Positions 12,701 through 22,889 of a stretch of 64,000 bases of DNA are shown piece by piece (within the stretch, counting starts at the first letter, position 1; the number at the start of each line of letters is the position of its first letter). The DNA is from Apis mellifera (Eukaryota; Arthropoda; Insecta; Hymenoptera; Apidae): NCBI RefSeq assembly GCF_003254395.2, contig NC_037639.1:14303037-14367036 (forward strand). Direction: 5' to 3'. The notes beneath the pieces are model-generated. The model was not told where the DNA came from. It saw nothing but the letters and a program-made list of their open reading frames with translations, and searched no databases. Both the position numbers and the translations under genes were made by a program.

Positions 12701-15700
12701 TATAATTCCCTTCTTAAAATAAATTCTATCGAATATATATATATTTTTTCGTTTTTCAAAGTATGTCAACGTATATTTGAACTCGTTCCAACGAGGCCAG
12801 CGCAACGACAACGATAAGATAAAAAAACATCGCTCGAAAGTTTTGAAACGCTGTTATAATTATTTAGGGCGATAAACCCCGCGCGCCTCGAATTCCTTTC
12901 CAACTCAAAACAAATTAATTAATTCTCCTAAAACCCTTTGTCCAATCTACAATTTTCCCGAAAGAACTCGCTGATCCTTTTATCGCCTGAAATTTTTCTC
13001 TCGAAAACTCTCCTCTACACCCGCGTTTTTCGAGAACCAATATCCACGCGACATTGTACACGCGTGCACCCTGTAGCGCGCCGCGTCTCTCGAGTCCCGT
13101 TTCTAGCCTCGAAATATCTCTCTGCGGGGAGGCTCCGCCCGGAGAGAGAGAGAGAGAGAGGGTACCGATTTATTATTTTATCATTGTCCCGAATGCCGAA
13201 GGCGGCCACGTATCTCGCCCCTCCCCCCCGCTCCCGGTATAAATCCACCGTGTAGCGATACGACATACCTTTGTGAGCCAGCGTGCGTGCATTTTGCATC
13301 GGGAGACGAGAGGGAACAAAGAGAGGAGACGACCAGCGTTCCCCGATTGATATTTAATTCCAGAGAGGAGGACTCGCGTGACAAGGGCGAGGAGAGGCGA
13401 AAGACGTGAGGCAAAGAAAGTCACGCTCTACTACGACTCCGTGTCTCCACGCCAATCTACGATTAATATCCGCGAATTGAATGGAATATTTATATTCGCT
13501 CGAGCAACATTGTACATTTCATCGTGAAATTTAACAGAATTCCATGCCGAAAATTCTCTTCTCGAGAACGATTATTATACACATATTTTTTTTCGACAAT
13601 CGTAAGGATAAGAAAAATTCGATCGAATATATTCGATAATTTTTAATTACTTAACTTTATTCGAAATTCTCTAGTTATTTTTCCTATCGCGATTTCCTTT
13701 TCTTAAAGAGAGGGGAGAGTCTGGGTGGTCCGCGAGGAATCGCAAGAGGTACAAAGGCGTCGGATGGAACAATGGAATCGAAGATATCCGGAATCGTCTC
13801 ACCGGTTCGATCCGGAGCCGAAAATGAAAAAAAAAAAGGGAGACGGTCGTTTTTATCTAGCCTCTGCTCAATTAGAGGGGCGCTTGGGCCGTGCCGCCCG
13901 CTAACTGTGCGACAGCCGAGACTCGAAAGCCTCGTTTGGACAGGTTTTCTGGAATTCTTTTCCGACGCTCCCCGCCGCTTCCAAACTTTTCTCGGCGCGA
14001 CTTATCCCCTCCCCCAACCAAAGTTTTTATGAATTCTATTCGAGAGAGCGAGTAAAGAGTCATCCCTTTTTCTTCACGTCGAAGGATGGAAAATTCGTTT
14101 TCCTTTCGAGAAGAAGCGTCTTCCTTGAGGGGAATAAAGAGACTCGGTTCTGAATTTTTGATAATTGTTGCTTTGGAATATAGAGAATATCTGGAGAGAT
14201 TGGCGCCACGTTTATAGAGGGGAAGAATTCTTATAGAATTCGTTGATTGGGAGTAAGTGACGAAAATGATAAGTTTGAAAAGTAGTTTCGTAAAATTCGA
14301 AATCCTTTTACGAATTTTTCCCAAGATTTATAAAAAGAATCATGTATCTATATAAGGTACGAGCAAGTGCTTCTTCCCTACTTTTTTCTTTCCAATTAGA
14401 AAAATAATAGATAAATATAAAAATATCGCATCTCTAATTCCAAATCCTCTTACGAATTTTCGCCTCATAACACACGATTTTTTACATTTTGCTTAAAAAT
14501 ATTTCTCCCCATCAAAACACGTCAAGAATTGCTTCACTTTTCCAACGCTGATGTTTTCGCATTAGAAAAACAATCCAATTTATTTTCTATTATTTCCTCG
14601 CGCCGAATAAACCTGTTTGTCACGACGAGGCTTCTTCTCTTTCCTCGACTCGGTGCAATATTCGTACAGTTACGTAACGTTGGCTTCTGCAAAGTATGTC
14701 AGAGATGCGTCTAATTTTAAATCTTGCCCGCTGTATCCGCGAATTACGCGCAAATAAGAAGTCGCCTGTTTCCACGTCCAATATATATACACACACATAC
14801 ACACAGGGTGTGCATCACACACGTATCGAATGTGCGAGCAGCCAAGTGAAGAGAAGATCTCGAAGCTCGTAAATCGGCGAGCGAGTGGTTCGCATCAACA
14901 ACGTTATTTATCCCTGCCTTTTCTATTTGGTGTATTAAGTGGGAGGAGGAGGAGGAGGGGGGGAAAAAACGAGGGCAGAGGGAAAACAGACGCGATTATT
15001 TCTCTCGAGTTCGGTCCTGCTGCATTCTTCGCTTCGTTCCACGTTGCAGCTGCAACTCGAGATATCATCGGCCAACCCCACCAACGTTTATTTCTCTCCC
15101 CTGATATAATACTTGATATCGTGTAAAGAAACAGCTTTAGAGGATCGATTCCAGAAGATTTCGAAGACCTTGGTCTACGTTTTTTTTTTCGGATAACAAA
15201 ATTCGACGTTTTTGAAAAGGCCAACTTACTCTTGCTTTCGAGTCACCAGAATGTAATGATAAACAATTTATCCTCGTCTTTGAATGAGCCTAGGCTAATT
15301 TAATCGAAATCACTTTCGTTTCCTGGAGAATCTCTATTCCAGAATAAATTTAGCAGAGTCACCAAGTCTATGTATCCAAATCTATAGTCACTAAGTCTAT
15401 CATACGGAGCGAAGATCTCGAAAGGCGTTAAAATTCTTACGAAATCTGAACGAAGCTGTTAATAAGTTGGGATAATAAGAAGCTGTGTCCAAAAATTCCA
15501 GCCCAATTTCTCCAGCTTTCTACAGTTGACGGAAGGGAAGAATATCGAACCTTTTTCCATCTCCAAGTCGAGAATATTCTTCTCTCTATTGAAACTAATT
15601 TTATCATTATTTCGTTAATTACTTAAATTTATATAATTAATATTATTGAAAGTATCTATGCATACCAGATCTCGTATTAAATAGAGAATTCGAAAGGAAT

Positions 15701-18700
15701 CATCTCCAAGAAGATCTTTTTCTCCCTCATTTGTCAATTAACCACGCTTCTCAATTCGACGATCCAAGCGGCATGGAAACACATTAAAATGAGAAAGCCG
15801 TGGAGATAATCTTTCCAACTGCGGAGAGAAACGCTCCCTCCTCGCAGAGGCGAGAATGAGATTCCAGATCCGCGAGGACGACCACGAGCCTGCTCGCTTC
15901 CGGAATACAACGCACCGGCTTCAATCTGGGGGAGGCACGTAGATCCAGCGGTGGCCCGAGACCTGTTGTATCCCCGCAACAAATTAGAATAATCTCGCGT
16001 CTCGCGCTTTCATCTCCATTTCTCTCCCCTATTCTCCCTTCGAAGAATCAAGATTTCTCGCGGAGGATTCTTTCACGAACCAACGGTTGGAAAAGTTCTT
16101 CTTCGCTAAGAGTTTTCTGAGAGAGAGAAAGAGAAAGAGAGAGGGGAAGAAATCATATTCGATACGAATATGAAATTGGAATTAGCGAGGACACGAACGG
16201 CAGATCCAAGCGTATCTAATCGAGCAACGAGGATTAATACTAAATTTACGCTAATTTGACGGGTTTTTGGGCTTAAAAATTCTCAATACGCAAATTTTAT
16301 TCTTTAGACATTGTTGTTATTGATTTTTATATGGTGATACGGAAAATATATATTTCTATTCATTTTATTATTTGTATAATAGATGTTGATCTATTTTTAC
16401 GAAAATCCAGTAATTTGACAAATTGGATTAATTTGTGTAGATCAATTTATTGCGAAATTTAACAGAAAAAGGAAATAGCAATGAATAAGATAAGACAACA
16501 CAGAGAAAATGAAGATTGTTTAGCAATAAATGTATGATCAAACGAGTTGTTTACAGAAGTGATTTTTGTAAGTGAATCTGTCTTATTATTTTATAAAAAA
16601 AAAATAAATTCACGTGAGAGATAGTTTCAACAGTGCGTTTTGTAAATAAATAAATAAATAAATAAATTTGGAAGCTTAACAAAAATTTATTTTCGTAAGT
16701 GAAGATTTGAATTTTTCAAGATATTTTCCTAAACCAAAAAAATATATATTTTAACCTATTTAGCTAAAAGCAAGTCTTTAAAAGATATGGAATTGATAAA
16801 GAAGAAGAATAAAAAGAAGAATAACCAACAAAGCGAGGAAGAATTTTACAATATAAACGAAATTGAAGATTCTGACGACAGTAGGAATGAAAATTGTCAC
16901 AATACATACCGTAAAAGGAAAAGAATGCGTATTTCAGATACTGAAAACGAAAATGAAATAAAAGATAAATCCCGTAGATGTTTTATAATTGTTTTTAGAT
17001 TTGGCACCCATCGATGCCTAGTGAATAAAACTCGAAAGAATTTTCTCTTTCGATTAACTGAAAAATTGGACGACGAACAAAATATTAGTTTCAATTCAAT
17101 ATCTGGTATCTAACAAGTATATATACATCCAAGATATTTTTATATGTAAAAAATGTATCGAAGACAACAGTAAATAAAAATCCATAGATTTTAAATAAAT
17201 AATTTTAATATACCCGTCGAAAAGACGGATTTCAGTAAAAAAAAAAAAAGTATATAAATCTAGCTCCGTAAATCTAGTGTTAACTCGGCGAAAAAAAATT
17301 TCAATTCGAAGCGCAAATTTACGTTTCACTGTTAATTCACTGTTCTTCGAGAGCGTTTCTTCGATATTTTTCGTAACGTATCCAACTTTCTAATAATCCT
17401 CAACCATCTCGAAACTAGCAGAAGAAGAATATCTGTCTAATAAATAAACTCTCTAAAAAACCTCCTTTAACTATTACTCCACCATCCTATTCTACGAATA
17501 CGAAGAAAAGAATCTTTCTTCAACTATGTCACAATTTCATTATTTTTTTTTTTCATTTCTACAATTTTTATGATTGAATTGGGCGATTTTTTTTGTTAAA
17601 ATTCTCTCAACACTCTTTCAACAATTATTTCGAGGCGATAAGATATCGATTTATGATTGAATTGGGCGATTCTTTTTTGTTAAAATTCTCTCAACACTCT
17701 TTCAACAATTATTTCAAATGGATAAGATTTCGATTTATGATTGAATTGAGCGATTCTTTTTGTTAAAATTCTCTTAACACTCTTTTTAACAATTATTTCG
17801 AATGGATAAGATTTCGATTTATGATTGAACTGAGCGATTTTTTTTGTTAAAATTCTCTCAACACTCTTTTAACAATTATTTCGAGTGGATAAGATAGTGA
17901 TTTATGATTGAATTGGACGATTTTTTTTGTTAAAATTTTCTCAATAATTATTCTCTTCAACAATTATTTCGAGACGATAAGATATCGATTTATGATTGAA
18001 TTGGGCGATTCTTTTTGTTAAAATTCTCTCAACACTCTTTCAACAATTATTTCAAATGGATAAGATTTCGATTTATTGAATTGAGCGATTCTTTTTGTTA
18101 AAATTCTTTCAACACTCCTTTCAACAATTATTTCGAGTGGATAAAATATCGATTACGGAAATTTATCGAGCGATTTATAAAGCGATTCGCGTTAATTAGA
18201 GGGACGTGGAAAGGGATTTTGAAGAAAGAGGCGAAAGAGGCGTTGGGAGAGCGCGCCAAGTGCGATCCTTGGACGGCGCGGCGGTATGCAGGCGCGCGCC
18301 TACGCGCGTTCCTGCGCGGAAATCGCAAGTAGCCCGGGGGAATGCGCTAGGTGATCGAACGGCCATTACCTCCCGGCTGTTGTACCAGTCGGCCGAGAAA
18401 TAAGCCGGATGACGGTCGTTTTCGTTCGTTTAGAGCGACTAGTTTCGATCCTCACCCCTCCCCCGCTTCGCCTCTTTCTTTCCCTTTTCGAATCCGGAAA
18501 TCACGCCGGATTACGATTACGTCGCGAACAAGGACAATTGTCCCTTTTTCCCTAACAAATCGAGCGGACAACAATTCCTACGAGTTGTAAAATTGTGTAT
18601 ATGATGGAGAATGAGCAAAAGAGTAGATTCATTTTAAAGAATATGTTTCGAATAGTAATTGAACTGAAAATAATATCTTGTTCTACTATTATATCGTGAA

Positions 18701-21700
18701 ACCTCTTTTTTCTAATAAATCGAGGAAAGATTGAAAAAGAATTTTTACGAATTTTAAAAATGTGTATATTGTCTAAATATCTAAATGATGTTATCGTGAA
18801 ATTTTTTCCTAACAAATCGAATAAAGATTGAAAAAGATTAAAAAAGAATTCCTATGAGTTGTAAAAATGTGTATATGGTAGAAAATGAGCAAAAGAGTCG
18901 ATTCATTTGTATATTTTAGAGAAAATGTTTCGTATAGTAATTGAACTGAAAATAATAGGGGATATTTTGTTCTATTATTATATCGTGAAACCTCTTTTTT
19001 CTAACAAATCGAGGAAAGATTGAAAAAGAATTCTTACGAATTGTAAAAATGTGTATATGGCAGAAAATGAGCAAAAGAGTCGATTCATTTTAGAGAAAAT
19101 GTTTCGAATAGTAATTGAACTGAAAATAATAGATGATATTTTGTTTTATTATTATATCGTGAAACCTCTTTTTCCTAACAAATCGAGTAAAGATTGAAAA
19201 AGAATTCTTACGAATTGTAAAAATATATATATGATGGAGAATGAACAAAAGAGTCGATTTATTTTAGAGGAAAATGTTTAGTAATTGAAGATTGAAAAAT
19301 ATTTCCTACGAATTGTAAAAATGTGTATATCGTCTAAATATCCAAATGTTTCGTATCGATTGAACTGAAAATAATAGATGACACGTTGTTCTATGATTAC
19401 ATCGTGAATAATCCTAACAAATAGAGCAAAGATCGAAAAAGATTGTGAAAATGTGTATATCGTGTCTATGATAATCTATGATAATATATGATAATATATC
19501 TAGAAAATGAACAAAGCGTCGATTCATAACGATTTATACATTTTAAAAAAAAATGTTTCGTACAGTAACTGAAAATGATATTTTATTCTACTATTATATC
19601 ATAAAACCTGTTTTTCCCAACAAATCGATCAAAAATTGAATTGTAAAAATCTCTACATTATCTAAATGTTCAATTGCTTCGATCGAACTGAAAATAATAC
19701 GTTGTCCTATGAGCAAAAATCTATGAAAACAATTCTCATCAAAAGATCACTTATAAAATCATAAAAAATATATGTATGATAGAAAATAAGAGATTCGTAA
19801 TTGAAAGCTTCGGTACATTTTAGAGGGAAAACGTTTGCGTGAAAAATTCTTCCGCATCGTAATTAAACCGGGAATAATAGGTGGCATTATCCGCATTATG
19901 CGAGGCTCCATTACGCAGCGTAGCATGATGTGAAGTATGGTTGTCCCCGGACAGGTTCGTTTAAATGGGACTTGCGCGATGTGTACGCGCGTTTCAATAC
20001 ACGGTTTCAATTCACCGCCGTGAGAGGATTTTTAACACCGCCAGTGTTTCCCATTTTACGCGCCGAATTATAAGTATAACGAGGAGCCGTAATGCGATAA
20101 TCGCGTTTCATAATCTCGCGAATCACGCTCCAAGAATATATATATATTCGTTATTAACGATCGTTAAAATTAATTCGGCTTAAAGCTAAGAGGATCGAGA
20201 GCAACCGCAATTTTCCTCGACGAACCGCTCCCCTTCCAACGTGAAAACCGACAGGTGAGTGAGAAAATAAAGAAATAAAGAAAAGAAACATTATTCTTCT
20301 CGATCGATTCTCGTCGGACGAAAATGTTTACGACAGTTCGAAACGAGAGCGTTAATTCGCATCGACGTCCACGCGAGATCGAATTAAAAAAAAAAGATGT
20401 CACCTCCAACAAGTTTGCCCATCCTTTTTTCCCTTTTTTCCCTTTCTTCCAAAAAAATTGCACAGCAACGATGAAAATGGCTCGACGAATGAACTTTCCA
20501 CCGCGCTTTTCCGCGCGCTTGGGCACGCACCAATGTCGAAACAATGGGAAACAAAATAGCGTACCCCTTCTTCCTCCCTCCCTTTCTCTTTCGCATTCCC
20601 CTTTCTCTCTTCTCTTTGTGTTTCGGCCGCCGCGTTATTACGCGCTGAACGGAGGAAAGACGTTGAAAGATCTTAGGGGGAGAGGATGAAAGCTCGGAGA
20701 ATAATTTTACGGAACGGCCAAGTATCGAGCAGATACTCGGCAGGGTCTATTATTAATCGATAATTAGCAGATAGGCCGCAACCATCTCCCCTAACAATTA
20801 ATCCGTCCGATCCCTCCCGATAACGAAAGTTTCAGGATACACATCAGGCCAAATATATATATACTCGACAGGTATATTCTCGATTGGAGTCGAAAATTAT
20901 ATCTAATAAAACAATAAACAGTTCAACGCGAATCTTCAAAAATCTTATCCCTCATTAATAAAATCGTATATATCAATAACTAGCCTCGTACCTAATTAAT
21001 CGATTATCACCGATTCTTCTCTCTTTTTTCCAATGGACTGCTTTCATAGCTCGTTTCGTTTCGAACGCGGTTCGCAACTTTGCTTGCCGATCCGATCGAC
21101 GGTTTTCCCGCCCTCTCATTCCCCATTCGATCGGCGTCCGTGCACGCCAGAGCTATGCGAGTTTCAACTCCGAGAAGGGAGGAGAGCGCGCGTTATTGCC
21201 TCGAGAACCACGCCTCGACACGGTTAACAACGGCATCAAACCTGACACCGGGTCTGGCAATCGCCAAGTAACGACGAATTTCGACGGGTGGAAGGGGGAG
21301 CGATCGATCCGAGCATTGTTCCATCCAGATTATCCCTGTCATCGACCGAGTTTTTAAAGCCATCTCGATTTCAAAAGTTAATATTGAACCCGATCATGCC
21401 TTCTGTTCCTTTCGAATATTTCTCTTCGAGGATGGAGAGAGAGAGGAGAAGGATAACGTACAAGGCTCCTCTTTAATCCTGCGTTCTCGAACAGGCGTCG
21501 ACATTTTTATGCATTAAATTAAACGAGGCTACCGATCGATTTCCTCTTTTTTTCTTCTTCTTTTCGACGCTTCCCTTTCCGGGGCTACAGCTCGCCGCTC
21601 CAACTTCATTAGCATTTTATGGCGTGTATCGCGATCGGTCACCGATGTTCGACCGCCTGTTTACAATCCCGTGGTCGTGGGACGGGAGAGAACTCGTTTC

Positions 21701-22792
21701 CTCCGGCTGGGGAGAAGGCCTACGCCCCTGTAGGTCTCTCCGCGGCGTAGAGAAATTGTCTCGTTCATTTTTCTCCCTCTCGCAATTATCGCGTATACAA
21801 CGATCGTGTATGTGTTAACATATTTGGAATATATTAATATCGTGTATATGAATATATTGATATATTCGTGACTTTCCAAGGGTTAGATTTCGAGGGGAAT
21901 CGATAGAGAAAGGAAAGTTCGGATTGGATTATTATATTGGAATTACTTACGAACAACATCACGTTGTAAATGTGGAGAACGTATTTGAGGAAGTTGACCG
22001 AGCAGCAGCCGTCGTCGTTAAACGCGACGTTGTTATTAATTAAGATCGATTTTAATAATTCGATAAGATCTTACATTCTTTTCAACATCAGGGTCGGACG
22101 GTTTTAACCTGATTAAAATTAAAATATTAAAGGTAATTTAAGCTTATCCACTTTGTCGCGAAATATTGCACGAGTAACTTTTATTAGCCGCTATATAATT
22201 GTTCCTAGGTCATTATTATCTATCGTGTTCCTTTGAACGCTGAAACTTTGTGTTCACGTAATTTAATGATAGATTAATATAATTTTATCGATGATTAATA
22301 TGTTTTATTGAAAGCGGTTCAAGGAATTACGACACAATTAATTGTAATACAAAACACGACGAGATTTTATATCTTTAAGATCTGGAATTGGATACAATTA
22401 TTTTAAGCGAATACTTTATCACAAAAGTAACTTTAATTCCGTTTAAAATTTTATTCATCCTTGCATTTACGTAAATAGAAAACGAAACCATCGAAATGAT
22501 CGCGATTAATTCTAAAATCGATCAATTATCGTAGCCATGAATAAACTCAAACACTTAAAGTAACTTTAAATTCCAAATTTTTAATTAATCCTTAAATTAA
22601 AGGGTTAGATTTCGAGGAGAATCGATAGAGAAAGAAAAATTCGGATTGGATTATTATATTGGAATTACTTACGAATAACACCACGTTGTAAATGTGGAGA
22701 ACGTATTTGAGGAAGTTGACCGAGCAGCAGCCGTCGTCTCTGGTTCTTAGCCTGGTCGAGGTGCCGGGCAACCTCTCCGCGCTCTTAGCCAT
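550..22792 (-). CDS. Tetraspanin, CD151/TSPAN11-like (partial; three exons, C-terminus outside window)
   Basis: The join 22792-22673, 11635-11444, 723-550 encodes 162 residues of a four-pass tetraspanin, a plasma-membrane scaffold protein that organises partners such as integrins in microdomains. Visible: a Gly-Cys-Cys at residues 21-23 just before TM1 (likely palmitoylated), TM1 about 31-55 with the conserved polar Asn at 36, small extracellular loop about 56-70, TM2 about 71-91, a short Cys-flanked inner loop, TM3 about 101-125 with Glu116, then the first 37 residues of the large loop with an Asn-Arg-Thr glycosylation site at 139. The ELK..NL..T and TSAIDQMQ segments match the CD151 group as I know it. 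Both introns are phase 0, about 11.0 and 10.7 kb. CD151 proteins are about 250 residues, so roughly 90 residues (CCG motif, TM4, tail) lie beyond base 1. Family assignment is firm; the exact orthologue is not established. Confidence 0.95.
724..4440 (-). other. Intron 2, distal part, unique sequence
   Basis: Part of the 10.7-kb intron between exons 2 and 3. It is unique, patchily GC-rich (1200-1450, 2600-2900) or AT-rich, with poly-T/poly-A tracts and a short GA run near 2907. No open frame has a credible start, splice sites or family resemblance. Confidence 0.6.
4440..5815. repeat. Degenerate tandem array, unit about 200 bp
   Basis: About six to seven diverged copies of a unit recognised by recurring phrases: GAATATCTTGT, TATCTAA.ATTTTTC, ACGAACTATGATCA, ATCCTGATTTTGACAA and ATATCCTCGAAA, followed by a GATTTCGATTGAG motif. 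Copies differ by internal deletions, so the period is irregular. It lies inside intron 2 and has no coding potential. Confidence 0.8.
5816..7436. other. Intron 2 segment, GC-richer, unique
   Basis: Mostly single-copy. It contains a TATAAAAG box at about 5903-5910 beside a short TA run, a CCT-repeat at about 6147-6170, the 66-bp tandem duplication described separately, and a CpG-rich block at 6760-7000. No gene was recognised. Confidence 0.5.
6593..6726. repeat. Two-copy tandem duplication, 66-bp unit
   Basis: Two adjacent copies (from about 6593 and 6659) sharing GAAAAATTTCGCGG, AGACTTGGATC and AAGATTCGAAGAAGCAAGG, with only a few substitutions between them. The period is a multiple of three and one forward frame stays open across both, but there is no suitable ATG, so coding is doubtful. 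Confidence 0.9.
7437..7467. repeat. (TA)n microsatellite interrupted by TG
   Basis: Alternating TA with two TG interruptions, just outside the left arm of the inverted-repeat element. Confidence 0.9.
7497..8565. mobile_element. Inverted-repeat element with arms of about 165-185 bp (MITE or foldback-like)
   Basis: The left arm 7497-7660 and right arm 8382-8565 are reverse complements over most of their length. Shared phrases include AAGTAATAATAATCCTGAAG, AATGGAATTTCTATTGG, AAAAAATATAATATTTTTTG and AAATTGGTGAATGAAAAAAA. A 10-20-base insertion near the outer end of the right arm and a few substitutions separate them. The 721-bp centre is AT-rich apart from a GC-richer block at about 7820-8000 and encodes no transposase. 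It is consistent with a non-autonomous foldback or MITE-type element, or with an old inverted duplication. No clear target-site duplication was identified. Confidence 0.65.
8566..11443. other. Intron 2 segment next to exon 2
   Basis: Very AT-rich to about 8870, then mixed unique sequence with an ATAATGCA triplication at about 10460-10485 and poly-A at 10363-10378. A CTCF-like motif at 9322 is listed separately. No coding exon was seen. Confidence 0.5.
9322..9331 (+). promoter_or_regulatory. CTCF-like insulator core motif (candidate)
   Basis: AGGTGGCGCT matches the core of the CTCF consensus known from flies and vertebrates at every position. The flanking bases match only partly. It lies mid-intron, about 2.1 kb from exon 2. 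A ten-base match can arise by chance, so this is a candidate only. Confidence 0.25.
11444..11635 (-). CDS. Tetraspanin coding exon 2 (TM1 end, small loop, TM2)
   Basis: Sixty-four codons from LSGLVVGGIG to RCVLLI, open throughout. It starts directly after a pyrimidine-rich acceptor ending TTTCAG and ends at a GTAAGT donor (11443-11438). It supplies the Gly-rich second half of TM1 followed by GIWT, the small extracellular loop, TM2 with the A/G-rich face usual in the family, and the LGCGG membrane exit. Both boundaries are phase 0 and agree with the exon on either side. The arrangement LSGLVV..GIW..........Y matches CD151-type tetraspanins closely. Confidence 0.95.
12330..12360. other. Perfect inverted repeat, 11-bp stem and 9-base loop
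   Basis: CGTAAATATCG at 12330-12340 and its exact complement CGATATTTACG at 12350-12360. It could form a hairpin or be a dyad protein site. Function unknown. Confidence 0.6.
13142..13160. repeat. (GA)n microsatellite
   Basis: A pure dinucleotide run of about nine units in a GC-richer intron block. Confidence 0.95.
16281..17570. other. AT-rich intron 1 block with a lysine/glutamate-rich ORF
   Basis: Markedly more AT-rich than its left flank. It contains a (AAAT)n run at 16643-16667 and an ATG-initiated 108-codon plus-strand frame at 16787-17113. The predicted product has a Lys-rich start, an acidic Glu/Asp stretch (EIEDSDDS) and a basic RKRKRMR patch. That composition recalls the N-terminal part of some DNA transposases, but no catalytic domain follows and AT-rich sequence gives such frames by chance. 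I treat it as unassigned, possibly a transposon relic. Confidence 0.35.
17571..18152. repeat. Tandem array, about 83-bp unit, about 7 copies
   Basis: Copies start near 17571, 17654, 17739, 17822, 17905, 17993 and 18073. They share TGATTGAATTGGGCGATT, TTGTTAAAATTCTCTCAACA, CAACAATTATTTCGA and GATAAGAT. Period 82-88 bp with modest divergence, so this is a fairly young array inside intron 1. Confidence 0.92.
18153..18585. other. CpG-rich unique block between two arrays
   Basis: Short GC-rich stretch in intron 1 with many CG dinucleotides (18240-18500). No coding exon or family resemblance was seen. Confidence 0.4.
18586..19830. repeat. Degenerate tandem array, period about 180-275 bp
   Basis: Copies are anchored by TGTATATGGTAGAAAATGAG with AAAAGAGTCGATTCA at about 18596, 18870, 19049, 19228 and 19497, plus TTGAACTGAAAATAAT, TATTATATCGTGAAACCTC and ACAAATCGAG..AAGATTGA. 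Two intervals are exactly about 179 bp and others are longer by an insertion. The right-hand copies are more decayed. Confidence 0.88.
19831..21877. other. Intron 1 segment next to exon 1, unique sequence
   Basis: Mixed unique sequence with GC-richer parts (19990-20150, 20500-20650, 21040-21300) and a CT-rich tract near 20570-20620. No supported exon, RNA gene or repeat. Confidence 0.45.
21878..22016 (-). pseudogene. Duplicated 3' part of tetraspanin exon 1 with donor and adjacent intron
   Basis: These 139 bases repeat 22600-22738 with about seven mismatches. Read on the minus strand, 22016-21951 gives 22 codons (DDGCCSVNFLKYVLH then IYNVMLF) identical to exon 1 except one Val-to-Met change, followed by the same GTAAGT donor at 21950-21945. 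The 5' half of the exon, including the start codon, is missing, and no credible acceptor precedes it; the sequence before it belongs to the inserted repeat. It is therefore probably a non-functional exon fragment, although an alternative first exon starting within the insert is conceivable. Confidence 0.85.
22017..22599. repeat. Dispersed repeat, copy 1 (inserted between exon 1 copies)
   Basis: About 583 bases that match 35903-36515 in the same orientation at roughly 95% by eye, from GTTAAACGCGACGTTG to TTTAAATTCC. No terminal inverted repeats, poly-A tail or coding frame were seen. The left edge abuts GTCGTC of the exon 1 fragment, and copy 2 also has GTCGT at that point, suggesting a microhomology joint. 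Confidence 0.92.
22600..22738 (-). repeat. Parental copy of the 139-bp duplication
   Basis: Covers the last 66 bases of the intact exon 1, its donor and 73 bases of intron. It matches 21878-22016 in the same orientation and marks the right side of the inserted segment. Confidence 0.9.
22673..22792 (-). CDS. Tetraspanin coding exon 1 (from ATG)
   Basis: Forty codons beginning MAKSAERLPG and ending VVLF, giving the cytoplasmic N-terminus, the Cys22-Cys23 pair and the first half of TM1. The ATG at 22792-22790 has A at -3 and G at +4, a good initiation context. The exon ends in a GTAAGT donor (22672-22667) and the frame continues without a break into the exon at 11635. This start is preferred because it gives a normal short tetraspanin N-terminus, but the frame stays open upstream to the splice acceptor, so a longer form cannot be excluded. 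The 3' part of this exon is duplicated at 21951-22016. Confidence 0.93.
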
Positions 22793-22835
22793 GATCCCTC
22801 GATTCGTTTCCTCCGACTCGTGTGGCTCCGTGGCG

Positions 22836-22867
<32 letters not shown>

Positions 22868-22889
22868 GCTCGTCACCTCGTCACCGACT
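22793..22889 (-). other. 5' leader of tetraspanin exon 1 with a (CGT)10 repeat
   Basis: Between a TTTTCTTTCAG acceptor (AG at 22891-22890) and the ATG lie 97 bases of exon. The frame of the ATG is open all the way back to the acceptor, with no stop. Within it is a pure ten-unit CGT run on the plus strand (22838-22867), which would read as ten threonines. It is either 5' UTR or, if an upstream exon supplies a start in the right phase, a low-complexity N-terminal extension. The acceptor implies at least one upstream exon. Confidence 0.6.
22838..22867. repeat. (CGT)10 trinucleotide microsatellite
   Basis: Ten uninterrupted CGT units on the plus strand (ACG on the gene strand), inside the first coding exon upstream of the ATG. 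Length changes would preserve the frame. Confidence 0.97.

Larger units (their letters stand above)
11636..16280. other. Intron 1, segment next to exon 2, unique sequence
   Basis: Starts with the intron 1 acceptor. Unique sequence with pyrimidine-rich stretches (12180-12240), a (GA)n run at 13142-13160, a TATA-like GTATAAA at about 13237 in a CpG-rich block, and a perfect 11-bp hairpin at 12330-12360. No exon was recognised. Confidence 0.5.

Noticed and set aside
13235..13243. GTATAAA box in a CpG-rich block as an alternative promoter
   Set aside because: No initiator or in-phase exon follows. Cannot be supported without transcript data.
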